A stretch of DNA of 52,142 nt, from positions 1-52,142 of the forward strand of contig NZ_JXAK01000052.1 of the NCBI RefSeq assembly GCF_000829455.1. Direction: 5' to 3'. Positions 8,516 to 17,377 of the stretch are shown here, in pieces. Source of the DNA: Gordoniibacillus kamchatkensis. GTDB lineage: Bacteria; Bacillota; Bacilli; Paenibacillales; NBRC-103111. The position numbers were made by a program, and so were the translations under genes. The first letter of the stretch is position 1. Each line of letters opens with the position of its first letter. The notes below the pieces were generated by a model. That model did no database searches. It was given only the letters and a program-made list of their open reading frames with translations, and was not told where the DNA came from.

Positions 8516-9828
8516 TTATTTCGCCGGGCTGGCGACTTTCTCCAGGTCTTTCACGCCTTGATAGATGATCGCGAACAAGTCGTCGATACTGCTTTCTTCC
8601 GTGCAGGAGAACGCTACGCGCAAGTCGGTTTCGCCCAGCGCGATGGTGCCGACGCCGTATTTGTCAAGGATGTGGGTGCGCAGCGCCTCGGCGTCGACCG
8701 TCTTGAGCTTCAGGCACATAAAGTAGCCGGAGTTGAACGGGTAGTAGTCCCAGGCGTCGTCATAGCGTCCGCTGTCGAGTATGTCCTTGACGCGGTTCGC
8801 GCGGCTTTTCATAATGCTGAACTTTTCCTGCTTCTCGGCGGCGAAGTCCGGCGACTGGAGCGCGTGCAGCACGAACGTTTGCGACGGATGCGAGCAGCTG
8901 GATACGGTGGCGCGGATGATGCCCATCGTTTTTTGCTCGAGAGCGGCGAGAAGAGCGGCGCTTTCGCCGGCGTAAGTAATGAAGCGACGCGGAAGCCCCA
9001 GACGTACTCTTCCTTGGTCGCGCCGTCGACCTTGATCGCGAGAATGCGCGGATGCAGGCCCGCCAGCTGGCCGAACAACGATTCGTGCAACGAATCTTCG
9101 AAGAACAAGCCGAAATAGGCGTCGTCGGTGACGACGACAACGTTGATGCCGGCTTCAGCGCCAGCTTGAACAGCGGCGACGATCTCGCGGCCTTCCTGAG
9201 CGTTCGGGGTGTAGCCGGTCGGGTTGTTCGGGAAGTTGAGCACGACGAACGCCTTGCCTTTGCTCCGCTGCGCCAAAATGGCGTCGCGCAAGCCGGCCGC
9301 GTTGAATGTGCCCTGCTCGTTGTAGAGCGGGTAATACACCAGCTCCGCGCCGCGGCGGATGCCGAACGTCAGCTCATAGTTTTCCCAGTTCTTATCGGGG
9401 ATGATGACGCTGTCGCCTTGGCCCACGAACAGATCGGCGGCAATGCTGAGGCCGTGCGTCAGCGCGTTCGTCACGATCGGGTTGCCGAACGATTTGCCCC
9501 GCAGCGACGGGTTCTCCTCGAGCATTTTGCTGCGCCATGCGGCGCGCAGCTCCGGCTTGCCTTCCGGCGGGGCATACGGGTACAAATCTTTCGGCGCGTA
9601 AGCCGAAAGCGTGTTTTGTATCGAAGCCAGATGCATCGGCTTGCCGTTCTCGGTAGCGATGCCGATCGTGGCATTATATTTGGTCGCTTTGTTTTTCGCT
9701 TCGGCGGATTGGCTCAAAATGCCTTCTTTCGGGAAATAGATGTCTTTGCCGAGCTTGGACAGCATCTCGTATACGTGTTTGTTTTCGCGTTCCAGCGTTT
9801 CGTTGAGCTGCCTGGCCAGAGGGTTCAT
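8516..9828 (-). pseudogene. PLP-dependent class I/II aminotransferase, one frameshift
   Basis: About 437 residues when corrected, starting at ATG 9828 (MNPLARQLNETLERE). It is a fold-type I pyridoxal-phosphate enzyme. NALTHGLSIAADLFVGQGD and VLNFPNNPTGYTP carry the family's substrate- and PLP-contacting residues, DDAYFGLFFED contains the PLP-ring aspartate, and IKVDGATKEEYVWGFR has the Schiff-base lysine region. At about 8985 the frame breaks. Adding one base (GTCGCTTC to GTCGGCTTC) joins WGFRV to GFITYAGES, and the second part runs to VASPAK. It is monocistronic between a terminator and the divergent malic enzyme. The amino-acid substrate is not predictable. Confidence 0.85.
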
Positions 9829-10041
9829 ACAGGAGTGCCACCTTCCGCAAATTTGCTTTCGAGATATTATACCATCTTCGCCAATGCACGTCACTGTGGC
9901 GATAAAAAAATGCACCGGTTTTGTTTCGGGATAGGTATTCGCGCCTATTTTTTGACACTTTGTTCCTCGTTTCGTTCTCAAGCGATAAATAATCGCGCAA
10001 TTCACAGATATGACGATTTCCGCCGCTTGCTCTCCGCCGCC

Positions 10042-10112
10042 GGAACCGCTATGATGAGAGGGGACGCTTTCGCCTGCGAAAGCGCGCTGCCATGTGAGGC
10101 AGCGGCGGTTCC
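10042..10112 (+). ncRNA. Structured 5' leader of malic enzyme (three-way junction)
   Basis: An outer stem GGAACCGC/GCGGTTCC (10042-10049 with 10105-10112) encloses two perfect hairpins: CGCTTTCGC/GCGAAAGCG (10065-10084) and CTGCC/GGCAG (10087-10102). The element ends about 20 bases before the ribosome binding site of the malic enzyme gene. It has no T run, so it would act on translation or RNA stability rather than by termination. I do not recognise it as a known riboswitch. Confidence 0.5.
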
Positions 10113-10145
10113 GCAACTTACACATATTTATTTGGAGTGATATCG

Positions 10146-11582
10146 ATGGCGGGGAATACCGGAGCCAGCACGAGCGTTATTTTACGTTTGGAAATGCACA
10201 AGGAGCTTGTCACGTTCGGCCAAATCGCCACGGCGATCGGCGACCGGGGCGGCGACATCGTCGCGATCGACGTGAGCGGCGCCACCAAGACGACAACGAT
10301 CCGCGATATTACGGTACACGTCAGCGACTCGGGAATGACGGACGCCATTGTGGACAAGCTGCGAAGCTTGCCCGGCGTGAAGGTCATCAACGTTTCAGAT
10401 CAGACTTTCCTCGTACACCTTGGCGGCAAAATCGAGATGAATCCGAAAATGCCGATCAAAAACCGCGACGATCTGTCGCGCGTCTATACGCCCGGCGTCG
10501 CCCGGGTATGCATGGCCATTCACGACGATCCGTCCAAAGCGTATCAGCTGACGATCAAGCGCAACACGGTCGCCGTCGTCTCCGACGGGACGGCCGTGCT
10601 CGGCCTCGGCAACATCGGGCCGGAGGCGGCGATGCCGGTGATGGAAGGCAAAGCGATGCTGTTCAAGCAAATGGCCGGCGTCGATGCGTTCCCGATCTGT
10701 CTCGACACGCAGGACACGGAGGAAATTATCCGCACGGTGAAAGCGATCGCGCCCGCTTTTGGGGGCATCAATCTGGAGGACATTTCTTCGCCGCGCTGCT
10801 TCGAGATTGAGCAGCGGCTTATCGAGGAGCTCGATATTCCGGTCTTCCACGACGATCAGCACGGCACCGCCGTCGTCCTGCTGGCGGGGCTATTGAACGC
10901 CGTCAAAGTTGTGCGTAAACGGCTGGAGGACTGCAAAGTCGTCGTGTGCGGCATCGGGGCAGCCGGCATCGCCTGCACGAAAATGCTGCTCGCCGCCGGC
11001 GTGACGAACATCGTCGGCGTCGACCGCGCCGGCGCTATCGTGCGCGGCGAAACGTACGCCAACGAAGCATGGCAATGGTACGCGGAGCATACGAACCCGC
11101 ACGGCCTGCGCGGCAAGCTGTCCGACGTCATCGAGGGGGCCGACGTATTCATCGGGCTGTCCGGCCCGAAGGTGTTGTCCGTAGAAGACGTGAAGCGGAT
11201 GGCGGCAGACCCGATCGTGTTCGCGATGGCGAATCCGACGCCGGAAATTACGCCGGAGGAAGCCGAGCCGTACGTGCGCGTCATGGCGACGGGCCGCTCC
11301 GACTATCCGAACCAGATCAACAACGTGCTGTGCTTCCCCGGCATTTTCCGTGGGGCGCTCGACTGCCGGGCGAGCCGGATTAACGAGGCGATGAAGCTGG
11401 CAGCGGCCAAAGCGATCGCTTCCGTCGTCAGGGAAGACGAGCTGAACGAATACTACATTATCCCGAGCGTGTTCAATCATAACGTCGTAGAGCTGGTGCG
11501 CGAGGCCGTCATCCAGGCGGCTATCGACTCCGGCGTCGCCCGCCGCGGTCGCAGAGGCGATAAAGGGCACGGCGAAGTTTAG
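10146..11582 (+). CDS. NAD(P)-dependent malic enzyme with N-terminal ACT domain
   Basis: 478 residues from ATG 10146 (MAGNTGASTSV), with GGAG eight bases upstream. Oxidatively decarboxylates malate to pyruvate and CO2 in the cytosol. Residues about 10-85 look like an ACT ligand-binding domain (VILRLEMHKELVTFGQIATA ... DITVHVSD). The malic domain follows, with RVYTPGVARVC holding the catalytic Tyr, VVSDGTAVLGLGNIGP, and HDDQHGTA with metal-binding Asp residues. The NAD-binding domain has CGIGAAGIACTKMLLAAG. YPNQINNVLCFPGIFRGALD closes the core. Length is typical for the ACT-containing Gram-positive form. A structured leader precedes it and a strong terminator follows. Confidence 0.95.
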   Translation: MAGNTGASTSVILRLEMHKELVTFGQIATAIGDRGGDIVAIDVSGATKTTTIRDITVHVSDSGMTDAIVDKLRSLPGVKVINVSDQTFLVHLGGKIEMNPKMPIKNRDDLSRVYTPGVARVCMAIHDDPSKAYQLTIKRNTVAVVSDGTAVLGLGNIGPEAAMPVMEGKAMLFKQMAGVDAFPICLDTQDTEEIIRTVKAIAPAFGGINLEDISSPRCFEIEQRLIEELDIPVFHDDQHGTAVVLLAGLLNAVKVVRKRLEDCKVVVCGIGAAGIACTKMLLAAGVTNIVGVDRAGAIVRGETYANEAWQWYAEHTNPHGLRGKLSDVIEGADVFIGLSGPKVLSVEDVKRMAADPIVFAMANPTPEITPEEAEPYVRVMATGRSDYPNQINNVLCFPGIFRGALDCRASRINEAMKLAAAKAIASVVREDELNEYYIIPSVFNHNVVELVREAVIQAAIDSGVARRGRRGDKGHGEV

Positions 11583-11585
11583 GCA

Positions 11586-11627
11586 AAAATGGCGCGGAAA
11601 CCCGGCACACGGTTTCCGCGCCATTTT
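11586..11627 (+). terminator. Terminator after malic enzyme
   Basis: A perfect 17-bp stem, AAAATGGCGCGGAAACC with GGTTTCCGCGCCATTTT, just past the stop codon. Confidence 0.9.
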
Positions 11628-11698
11628 GCAGCATGGAAGCAGAAAACATATTGATTTCCCTGCTTAATAAACCTATAATGAAGGAAAATTCATATAAC

Positions 11699-11713
11699 AA
11701 GAACGTTGTTCTT
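11699..11713. promoter_or_regulatory. Palindromic operator before iclR-type gene
   Basis: AAGAACGTTGTTCTT is a perfect 6-3-6 palindrome 28 bp before the regulator start. It sits in the 17-bp spacer between TTCATA and TTATTT. The core GAACGnTGTTC recurs before the MFS gene (12535) and the amidohydrolase gene (15232), and each copy is followed by an A/T stretch and a GGAC or GGGAC string. Binding by the neighbouring IclR protein is inferred. Confidence 0.75.
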
Positions 11714-11740
11714 ATTTCGAGGACGTGAGGTATAGAATAG

Positions 11741-12511
11741 ATGGCATCCAACGTTAAAAAAACGGCAATCCTCGAAACCGGGGATCGCATGCTGAGAATG
11801 CTCGAATGCTTCACGATCGAAAAGCCCGAATGGGGGGTAACCGAGCTAAGCGAATACCTGGGCTTGTACAAAAGCGTCGTTCACCGCATGCTCGTTACTC
11901 TGGAGCACCGGGGATTCGTCGTCCAGCATCCGCTAACCCAGAAATACACGCTGGGGATCAAAGTGTTTGAATTAGGCGTCGTTGCCGGCAATCAGCTGAA
12001 TTTGCGAACGCTTTCAAGGCCGATCATGGAAGAGCTGTGCGAAAGCACGAAAGAGACGGTCATGCTGATGATTGTCGACGGTCTGGAAGGCATCTGCATC
12101 GAGAAGGTGGAAAGCTCGCAGAGCGTGCGGTACACTTCGCCGCTGGGCAAACGGGTTCCGCTGCATGCGGGCGCTACGACCAAAATATTGCTCGCCTATT
12201 TGCCGCAGGACAAAATCAATCAAATCATCTCCGGCGGCTTGCCCAAATTCACGGACTATACAATCAGCGATCCGGACGAGCTTTTGCGGCAATTGAAGGA
12301 CATACGAGAGCAGGGGTACTGTATTTCCGCCAACGATTTTTCGCTCGGGGGCATGGGAATCGCGGTGCCGATCCGAAATCATGAAGGAGACGTTGTGGCG
12401 GGCTTGTCCATTTCCGGATTGGAGTTTCGCATGAGCCCTATTGCGGATAGCTTATTGCGGCAGTGCCAAGCCGCGGCGGACCATATATCCAAAAGACTCG
12501 GAGCGAGATAA
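11741..12511 (+). CDS. IclR-family transcriptional regulator
   Basis: 256 residues. N-terminal winged HTH at about 12-65 (GDRMLRMLECFTIEKPEWGV, then TELSEYLGLYKSVVHRMLVTL) and a GAF-like effector domain from about 80 on: LRTLSRPIMEELCESTKETV, LHAGATTKILLAYLP, and GMGIAVPIRNHEGDVVAGLS, the typical IclR C-terminal signature. ATG 11741 has a GGACGTGAGG-type binding site. It is the first gene of a set with an MFS transporter, nucleoside hydrolase and amidohydrolase. All three promoters carry the same GAACGnTGTTC palindrome, so it is the likely repressor or activator of nucleoside breakdown. Confidence 0.92.
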   Translation: MASNVKKTAILETGDRMLRMLECFTIEKPEWGVTELSEYLGLYKSVVHRMLVTLEHRGFVVQHPLTQKYTLGIKVFELGVVAGNQLNLRTLSRPIMEELCESTKETVMLMIVDGLEGICIEKVESSQSVRYTSPLGKRVPLHAGATTKILLAYLPQDKINQIISGGLPKFTDYTISDPDELLRQLKDIREQGYCISANDFSLGGMGIAVPIRNHEGDVVAGLSISGLEFRMSPIADSLLRQCQAAADHISKRLGAR

Positions 12512-12534
12512 CAAATTTTTTTAAACCCATATAA

Positions 12535-12545
12535 GAACGATGTTC
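12535..12545. promoter_or_regulatory. IclR-type operator before the MFS-nucleoside hydrolase operon
   Basis: GAACGATGTTC, preceded by CATATAA and followed by CGCATATAGGGACAA. It matches the element before the regulator gene and lies about 170 bp upstream of the MFS start, next to a CATATA -10 candidate. Confidence 0.7.
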
Positions 12546-12713
12546 CGCATATAGGGACAAAAAACGTCGTGTTCAATCCGAAATGATGATAGCGGTTTCT
12601 TGGCTATACTCGGATAAGGAGGTGATCCATTGCCATTTGCTTACGCCGGTTATGCCGGCAAAGGTCGGGAACAGTTGCAGCGCTCGTAAAATTATTTGGG
12701 GGAGTGAACGAAG

Positions 12714-14154
12714 ATGGATCACCACGATCAATTGGAGCAAGACCGCCGAAATGCCAAGCTCGTTTTAATCGCCATGCCCTGGGTCATCTTTTTGCTGTTC
12801 ATGCAAGTGTTCAATGAAAACGTGTTTTCGCTCGTCACCCCGAAAATTGCCGACGATTTCGCGATCAGCCCCGGGACCGTCAGCTGGGTCGTTACGATCG
12901 GCGGAGTTATTTTGGGAGTAGGCGGAGCCGTTTATGCGGCGCTGTCCGATAGCCTGTCTTTCCGCAAGCTGTTCCTGTTCGGCGTCATTGCGTTTGCGGC
13001 CGGTTCCCTGCTCGCTTCGCCGTTCAATCTTCGTTTGTGCTGGTCGTTGTGGCCAGAGCCGTTCAATGCATAGGCGCGGCCGTCATACCGGGCTGCTTTA
13101 TCGTGCTGGTACGGAGATATGTTCCGAAAGAGCGGCAGCCTATGTACCTCGGCTACGGTACGGCCATGTACCAGTTATCCGCGGGGATCGGGCACATTAT
13201 TGGAGGTTATGTCGCCAAATATTTGTCCTGGACGTTCTCGTTTTTGCTCCCGCTCGTCATCCTCATTACGCTGCCGGTATTTTTCAAGTACCTTCCGAAC
13301 GATGCCGGGAAAAAGGGAAAGCTCGACGTCGTCGGCGCCATCATTTTGACAGCGCTCTCGACCGTGCTCATATTGGCGGTCACGAAAAAGAATATGGCGA
13401 TCGGACTCGTTGGAATCGCAATTCTTCTATTCTTTATCTATTATTCCAAGAAACGCACGGGCCCGATATTGGACTTGTCCGTTTTCCGAATTCGAACGTA
13501 CAAGCCGCTGCTGCTCGTCTCGATTTTGATCTATTCCGTGCAATCGGCGTTTTTCTTTATTTTCCCGTTCTTCATTCGCGACGTGTATTCGGCAGGCATT
13601 GAAGTGATCGGGCTGATGTTTATTCCCGCGAACTTCGGGGCTTTTATTTCCGGGATGCTGGCCGGGAAAATCACGAATTGGATAGGGAAGCAGCAGGCGT
13701 TTTATGCCGGATCCGCCATCGTGCTGGCCGGGATGCTGATGTTTGCGATATGCTTAGGGATGAATATCGTATGGATGTGGATTGCGCTCGCTCTGTTCGG
13801 CATCGGCTACACCATTATTTACTCCGGCTTCTACACTTCGTTTACGGGGCTTCTGCCCGACGATAAAGTCGGCGTCAGCATGGGCGTTTATAACTTGATC
13901 ACCAAAATCGTACTTTCGTTGTTCGTCGCCTTGGTCGCCATTCTAATTTCGCAGGACACGCTGAACTTTACGCTTCTGCCCGTACCTCATGGGCTGAAGC
14001 ATGTCCACCTCTACAGCAACACCTGCTTGCTGTTCTCGTTGATGCTGGTAGCGGGCATGGTGCTGTATGCCGTTTTCTACGGCAAGGAAGAGCGGCGAAA
14101 AAAAAGAGAGCGCACCGGCTATGGAATAGAACGCATAACGAACGGATGGCATAA
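12714..14154 (+). pseudogene. MFS transporter, one or two frameshifts (probable nucleoside or base permease)
   Basis: Drug:H+-antiporter-like MFS protein, start ATG 12714 with GGGGGAGTGAACGAAG upstream. The first frame gives helices 1-3 (VLIAMPWVIFLLFMQVFNEN, VVTIGGVILGVGGAVYAALS, LFLFGVIAFAAGSLLA) and ends early at 13073. The rest continues in another frame from about 13028 (FVLVVVARAVQCIGAAVIPG onward). One missing base near 13028 explains this. The 3' end then reads straight into the nucleoside hydrolase. An indel in the A8 run at 14098-14105 would instead stop it at TAA 14152-14154, just before the next ribosome binding site. Context implies uptake of the substrate of the downstream hydrolase. 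Confidence 0.8.
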
Positions 14155-14170
14155 GCAAGGAGGAGAGAAC

Positions 14171-15088
14171 ATGGTAAAAATGATTTTGGATGTCGATACG
14201 GGAATCGATGACGCTTTGGCTATCGCTTACGCCGTCTCTTTGCCGGCGGTCGAGCTGCTGGGCGTGACGACGACTTACGGCATGGCGCCGGTCGATTATT
14301 CGTATCGCAATTCGCGCAAAGTTCTCGAAGCGTTGGGTGCAGCTCATATTCCCGTGTACAGAGGTTCGGAAAAACCGTTGAAGCGCTCAAGAGAATACAG
14401 CGGCAAAATTCATGGCAACGACGGCCTTGGCGAAACGTTAGGGCCGGTGGAAGCACCCGCTGCTTCGTCCGAGCACGCGGTGGATTATCTCATCTGCCAG
14501 ATTCGCAAGCACCAAAAGGAGCTCACGATCGTAGCCACCGCCCCGCTGACGAATTTGGCCGCCGCGATTACGAAAGCGCCGGAAATCGTCGGCATGGTCG
14601 GCAAAGTGGTCATTATGGGCGGAGCCGTCATGACGCCGGGCAACGTCACCAAATTTGCCGAAGCGAACATCATCATCGATCCGGAAGCGGCCGGCCTCGT
14701 TCTGGAATCGGGCTTACCGATCACGCTGGTAGGGCTGGACGTAACGAGAAAAACGCTGCTCACGCAAGCCGACGTTGCGAAGTGGAAGCAAAAGGGGACG
14801 CCGGCGAGCGCATTTTTCGCCCGCTTTACCGAATTTTACTTGGATGCGTACAGCAAGCTTCACCCTTATTTGAAAGGCTGTGCGCTGCACGATCCGCTTG
14901 CGGTCGGCGTGGCGGTCTATCCCGATCTCGTGCAAACGGTGCCGATGAACGTCAAGGTCGACTTGGAAGACAACGCTCTCGGAAGAACGACGGAAGATTT
15001 ATACCGGGCCGCGGAGCCGACGACGCTCGTATGCGTACAAGTCGACGCCGACCGTTTTATGAAGAGCTTCTTTGCGCATGTCATTTAG
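14171..15088 (+). CDS. Inosine/uridine-preferring nucleoside hydrolase
   Basis: 305 residues from ATG 14171 (MVKMILDVDTGIDDALAIAY), with a strong AAGGAGGAGAGAAC site. Cleaves the N-glycosidic bond of ribonucleosides to base and ribose. The Ca2+-binding DxDxxxDD motif is at residues 6-13. GKIHGNDGLG, TIVATAPLTNLA, VVIMGGAV, and a conserved Asp in HDPLAVG are all present, and the length is typical for the family. The upstream MFS frame runs into it without a stop, but the ribosome binding site argues for an independent protein. It forms an operon with the transporter, downstream of an IclR-type operator. Confidence 0.93.
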   Translation: MVKMILDVDTGIDDALAIAYAVSLPAVELLGVTTTYGMAPVDYSYRNSRKVLEALGAAHIPVYRGSEKPLKRSREYSGKIHGNDGLGETLGPVEAPAASSEHAVDYLICQIRKHQKELTIVATAPLTNLAAAITKAPEIVGMVGKVVIMGGAVMTPGNVTKFAEANIIIDPEAAGLVLESGLPITLVGLDVTRKTLLTQADVAKWKQKGTPASAFFARFTEFYLDAYSKLHPYLKGCALHDPLAVGVAVYPDLVQTVPMNVKVDLEDNALGRTTEDLYRAAEPTTLVCVQVDADRFMKSFFAHVI

Positions 15089-15231
15089 CGCGTTGTATTT
15101 GTGATGTAAGAGCCTTTAAGGGAACGCGATGCCGTTTGCCGATGACGCGAGGCGGCAGCGACGAGTGCCCGGAACGTAACCGCCGCTATAAAGGCAACAT
15201 TAAAGGCAACATTTTTTTTGATCGGTATGGA

Positions 15232-15242
15232 GAACGGTGTTC
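15232..15242. promoter_or_regulatory. IclR-type operator before the amidohydrolase gene
   Basis: GAACGGTGTTC, followed by TTATATAGAGGACAAG, 43 bp before the start codon. A TTGATC hexamer 17-19 bp upstream of TCTTAT or TTATAT makes a plausible promoter with the palindrome in its spacer. Same motif as at 11701 and 12535. Confidence 0.72.
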
Positions 15243-15284
15243 TTATATAGAGGACAAGACGGAAATATGGAGGGAAACCTGCTC

Positions 15285-16637
15285 ATGAAATGCGATATGT
15301 TAATTAAAGACGCCGCCATGATGACCCCTGATTTCGAGATAGCGGAACACCGCACAATTATAGTTCATCGTTCGCGAATCGTCGAAATCGGCACATATGA
15401 AGAGCTGAAAGCCAAATATGAGCCTGAGCATACGCTGGATGGCAAAGGAAAGCTGTGTATGCCCGGATTGGTCGATGCGCATACGCATACTTGCCAGCAG
15501 CTTCTGAAGGGGAGGACGATGGACGAACTGCCGATGATCTGGTCGCGCATTCTCGTTCCTTTTGAAGGGAATCTCGACGAGGAGGACGTTCGGGTCAGCG
15601 CGCAAATGAGCTGTCTGGAAATGATCAAATCCGGAACGACGGCGTTCGCCGACGCCGGCGGCGTGCATATGCAGCGAACGGTAGAAGCCGCCGTCGAATC
15701 CGGCATGAGGGCCGCCATCACGCGCTCGGCGATCGATATCGGGGATTTTCTTCCGAATTCGATGAAGCAAAGTGCGCAAGAGATTATCGATAACAACGAG
15801 TGGCTGTACAAGACGTACCACGGTGCGGGAGACGGACGAATTCACATTTGGTTCGGAATCAGGCAGGTGATGTCCTGTTCGCCCGAACTGATCCAGGCTG
15901 CCGCGGAAAAGGCCCGGCAATACAACACGGGGTTGCACGCCCATTTGGCGGAGCACCGCGACGAGGTACGGTACTGCCTGGAAACGTACAAAAAAAGGCC
16001 TGCCGAATATTTGGATTCCCTCGGCGCTTTAGGGCCGAACCTGCTGACGGCTCACAACGTCGTCTACTCCGAGGCCGAATTGGCGCTGTTAAAAGAACGG
16101 AACGTGAACATCGTGCATTGCCCGCGCGTCAATTTCAACAGCCACGGCATTCCCAAGACGCCGCAAATGCTGCGCATGGGAATGAACGTCGGTCTGGGCA
16201 GCGATGGCGCGTCCTCTTCCAATTTAAGCCTGTTCGACGAAATGAGGGTGTTCCGCTCGGGCATTCACGTGTTCTGGGGGCTCCCGGTATTCGATCCGGT
16301 CGTGCTGCCCGCCAAAGAGCTGGTTAAAATGGCCACGATGGGCAGCGCGAAAGCATTGCTGCTGGAGCGGGAAATCGGAACGGTGGAAGAGGGGAAAAAA
16401 GCGGACCTGATCTTGATTAATATCGACCAGCCGCACATTTCTCCCGCCCATAGCCTGATCAACATGATCGTAGAATCGGTGACTAGCAAAGATGTCGAAG
16501 ACGTCATTATTGACGGCAAACTGGTGATGAGAAATCGGGAAGTATTGACGCTTGACGAAGAGCGCATTCTTTATGAAAGCAAGCGAAGGATGAAATCGAC
16601 CGCGGAAAAAGCGGGAATTTGGCAGGGCGTTCTGTAA
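15285..16637 (+). CDS. Amidohydrolase (TrzA/MtaD-like deaminase or hydrolase)
   Basis: 450 residues from ATG 15285 (MKCDMLIKDAAMM), with GGAGGG ten bases upstream. Metal-dependent hydrolase of the cytosine deaminase/AtzA subtype: a GLVDAHTHTCQ HxH metal site near residue 63, GLHAHLAEHRDEV, TAHNVVYSE and NVGLGSDGASSSN with the catalytic Asp. Relatives deaminate purines, pyrimidines, S-adenosylhomocysteine or triazines. The precise substrate cannot be told. Preceded by the same operator as the MFS-nucleoside hydrolase operon, it probably deaminates the base or nucleoside handled there. It ends only 8 bp from the convergent GNAT gene, with no terminator visible between them. Confidence 0.9.
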   Translation: MKCDMLIKDAAMMTPDFEIAEHRTIIVHRSRIVEIGTYEELKAKYEPEHTLDGKGKLCMPGLVDAHTHTCQQLLKGRTMDELPMIWSRILVPFEGNLDEEDVRVSAQMSCLEMIKSGTTAFADAGGVHMQRTVEAAVESGMRAAITRSAIDIGDFLPNSMKQSAQEIIDNNEWLYKTYHGAGDGRIHIWFGIRQVMSCSPELIQAAAEKARQYNTGLHAHLAEHRDEVRYCLETYKKRPAEYLDSLGALGPNLLTAHNVVYSEAELALLKERNVNIVHCPRVNFNSHGIPKTPQMLRMGMNVGLGSDGASSSNLSLFDEMRVFRSGIHVFWGLPVFDPVVLPAKELVKMATMGSAKALLLEREIGTVEEGKKADLILINIDQPHISPAHSLINMIVESVTSKDVEDVIIDGKLVMRNREVLTLDEERILYESKRRMKSTAEKAGIWQGVL

Positions 16638-16645
16638 CGAAACGT

Positions 16646-17167
16646 TCAGCCGGGGCTGGACAGCGCTTCGAGATCCAGCTTCCAGTCGTTGCATCGCATC
16701 GTGCTCCCGGGCGGATATTCGAAATCGCACTCCCCGGCAAGCGCAAAGCCGAGCTTCCGGCATACCGCGTTGGACGCCGGATTGTCAACGGAAGGGAAAG
16801 CATGGATATACCGGTGTTTCCGCTCCGCGCGCGCTAAGGCGATAGCGGCGGTGGCGGCTTGGGTTGCCAAGCCTCTGCCTTGATAGGGCGGCAGGATGCC
16901 CCAGCCGATCTCGTACACGTCTTCCCCTTGCCAGACTTTGCTCCAATAGCCGATACTGCCGGCAGTATCGCGATTCGGGCCTATTACGATCGCTAACATG
17001 GCGCCGGTCTCAAGGTACCGTTTGTGGCGAGCTTTAATCTGCTCCTCGGTTTCCGGACCGCCGAGATGTTCGGTCATTTCGGGAGAGTTGAGAAGGCGCA
17101 GCAAGCCCAGGTCGGCTTCGGACCAAGGCTCCAGCCGAACTTGCAGCGGGTTGATTGGCGTTGACAT
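16646..17167 (-). CDS. GNAT-family N-acetyltransferase
   Basis: 173 residues of the RimJ/RimL-like acetyltransferase type: VRLEPWSEADLGLLRLLNSP at the start, the acetyl-CoA-binding motif YQGRGLATQAATAAI near residue 105, and NPASNAVCRKLGFALAGE near residue 135. Transfers acetyl from acetyl-CoA to an amine. The substrate is unknown. Monocistronic. Confidence 0.88.
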   Translation of the reverse strand: MSTPINPLQVRLEPWSEADLGLLRLLNSPEMTEHLGGPETEEQIKARHKRYLETGAMLAIVIGPNRDTAGSIGYWSKVWQGEDVYEIGWGILPPYQGRGLATQAATAAIALARAERKHRYIHAFPSVDNPASNAVCRKLGFALAGECDFEYPPGSTMRCNDWKLDLEALSSPG

Positions 17168-17315
17168 CGCTCGTCCTCCTCATGAGCCGCTGCTACGGAC
17201 GACTTTGGTAAACGTCCGGCAGGAAAGTGTATCCACATCATAACAGAAACATACGTTCTGGTCAACGGCAAACTTAGGTCAGCTCGATGAGGCGATCTGC
17301 GAATCCGCGCAGCGG

Positions 17316-17364
17316 AAAAAGCCTGAAAGACAGCGAGCGCTCGCTGATCCTTCAGGCTTTTTTT
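17316..17364. terminator. Terminator between GNAT and Fsr-like genes
   Basis: AAAAAGCCTGAA pairs with TTCAGGCTTTTT around an inner AGCGAGCGCTCGCT palindrome. On the minus strand it serves the Fsr-like gene, which ends at 17378. Confidence 0.85.
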
Positions 17365-17377
17365 GTTTCCGGACGGC

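Noticed and set aside
10042-10112. Known riboswitch or T-box before malic enzyme
   Set aside because: No T-box sequence, specifier loop or known riboswitch core could be recognised. Kept only as an unassigned structured leader.
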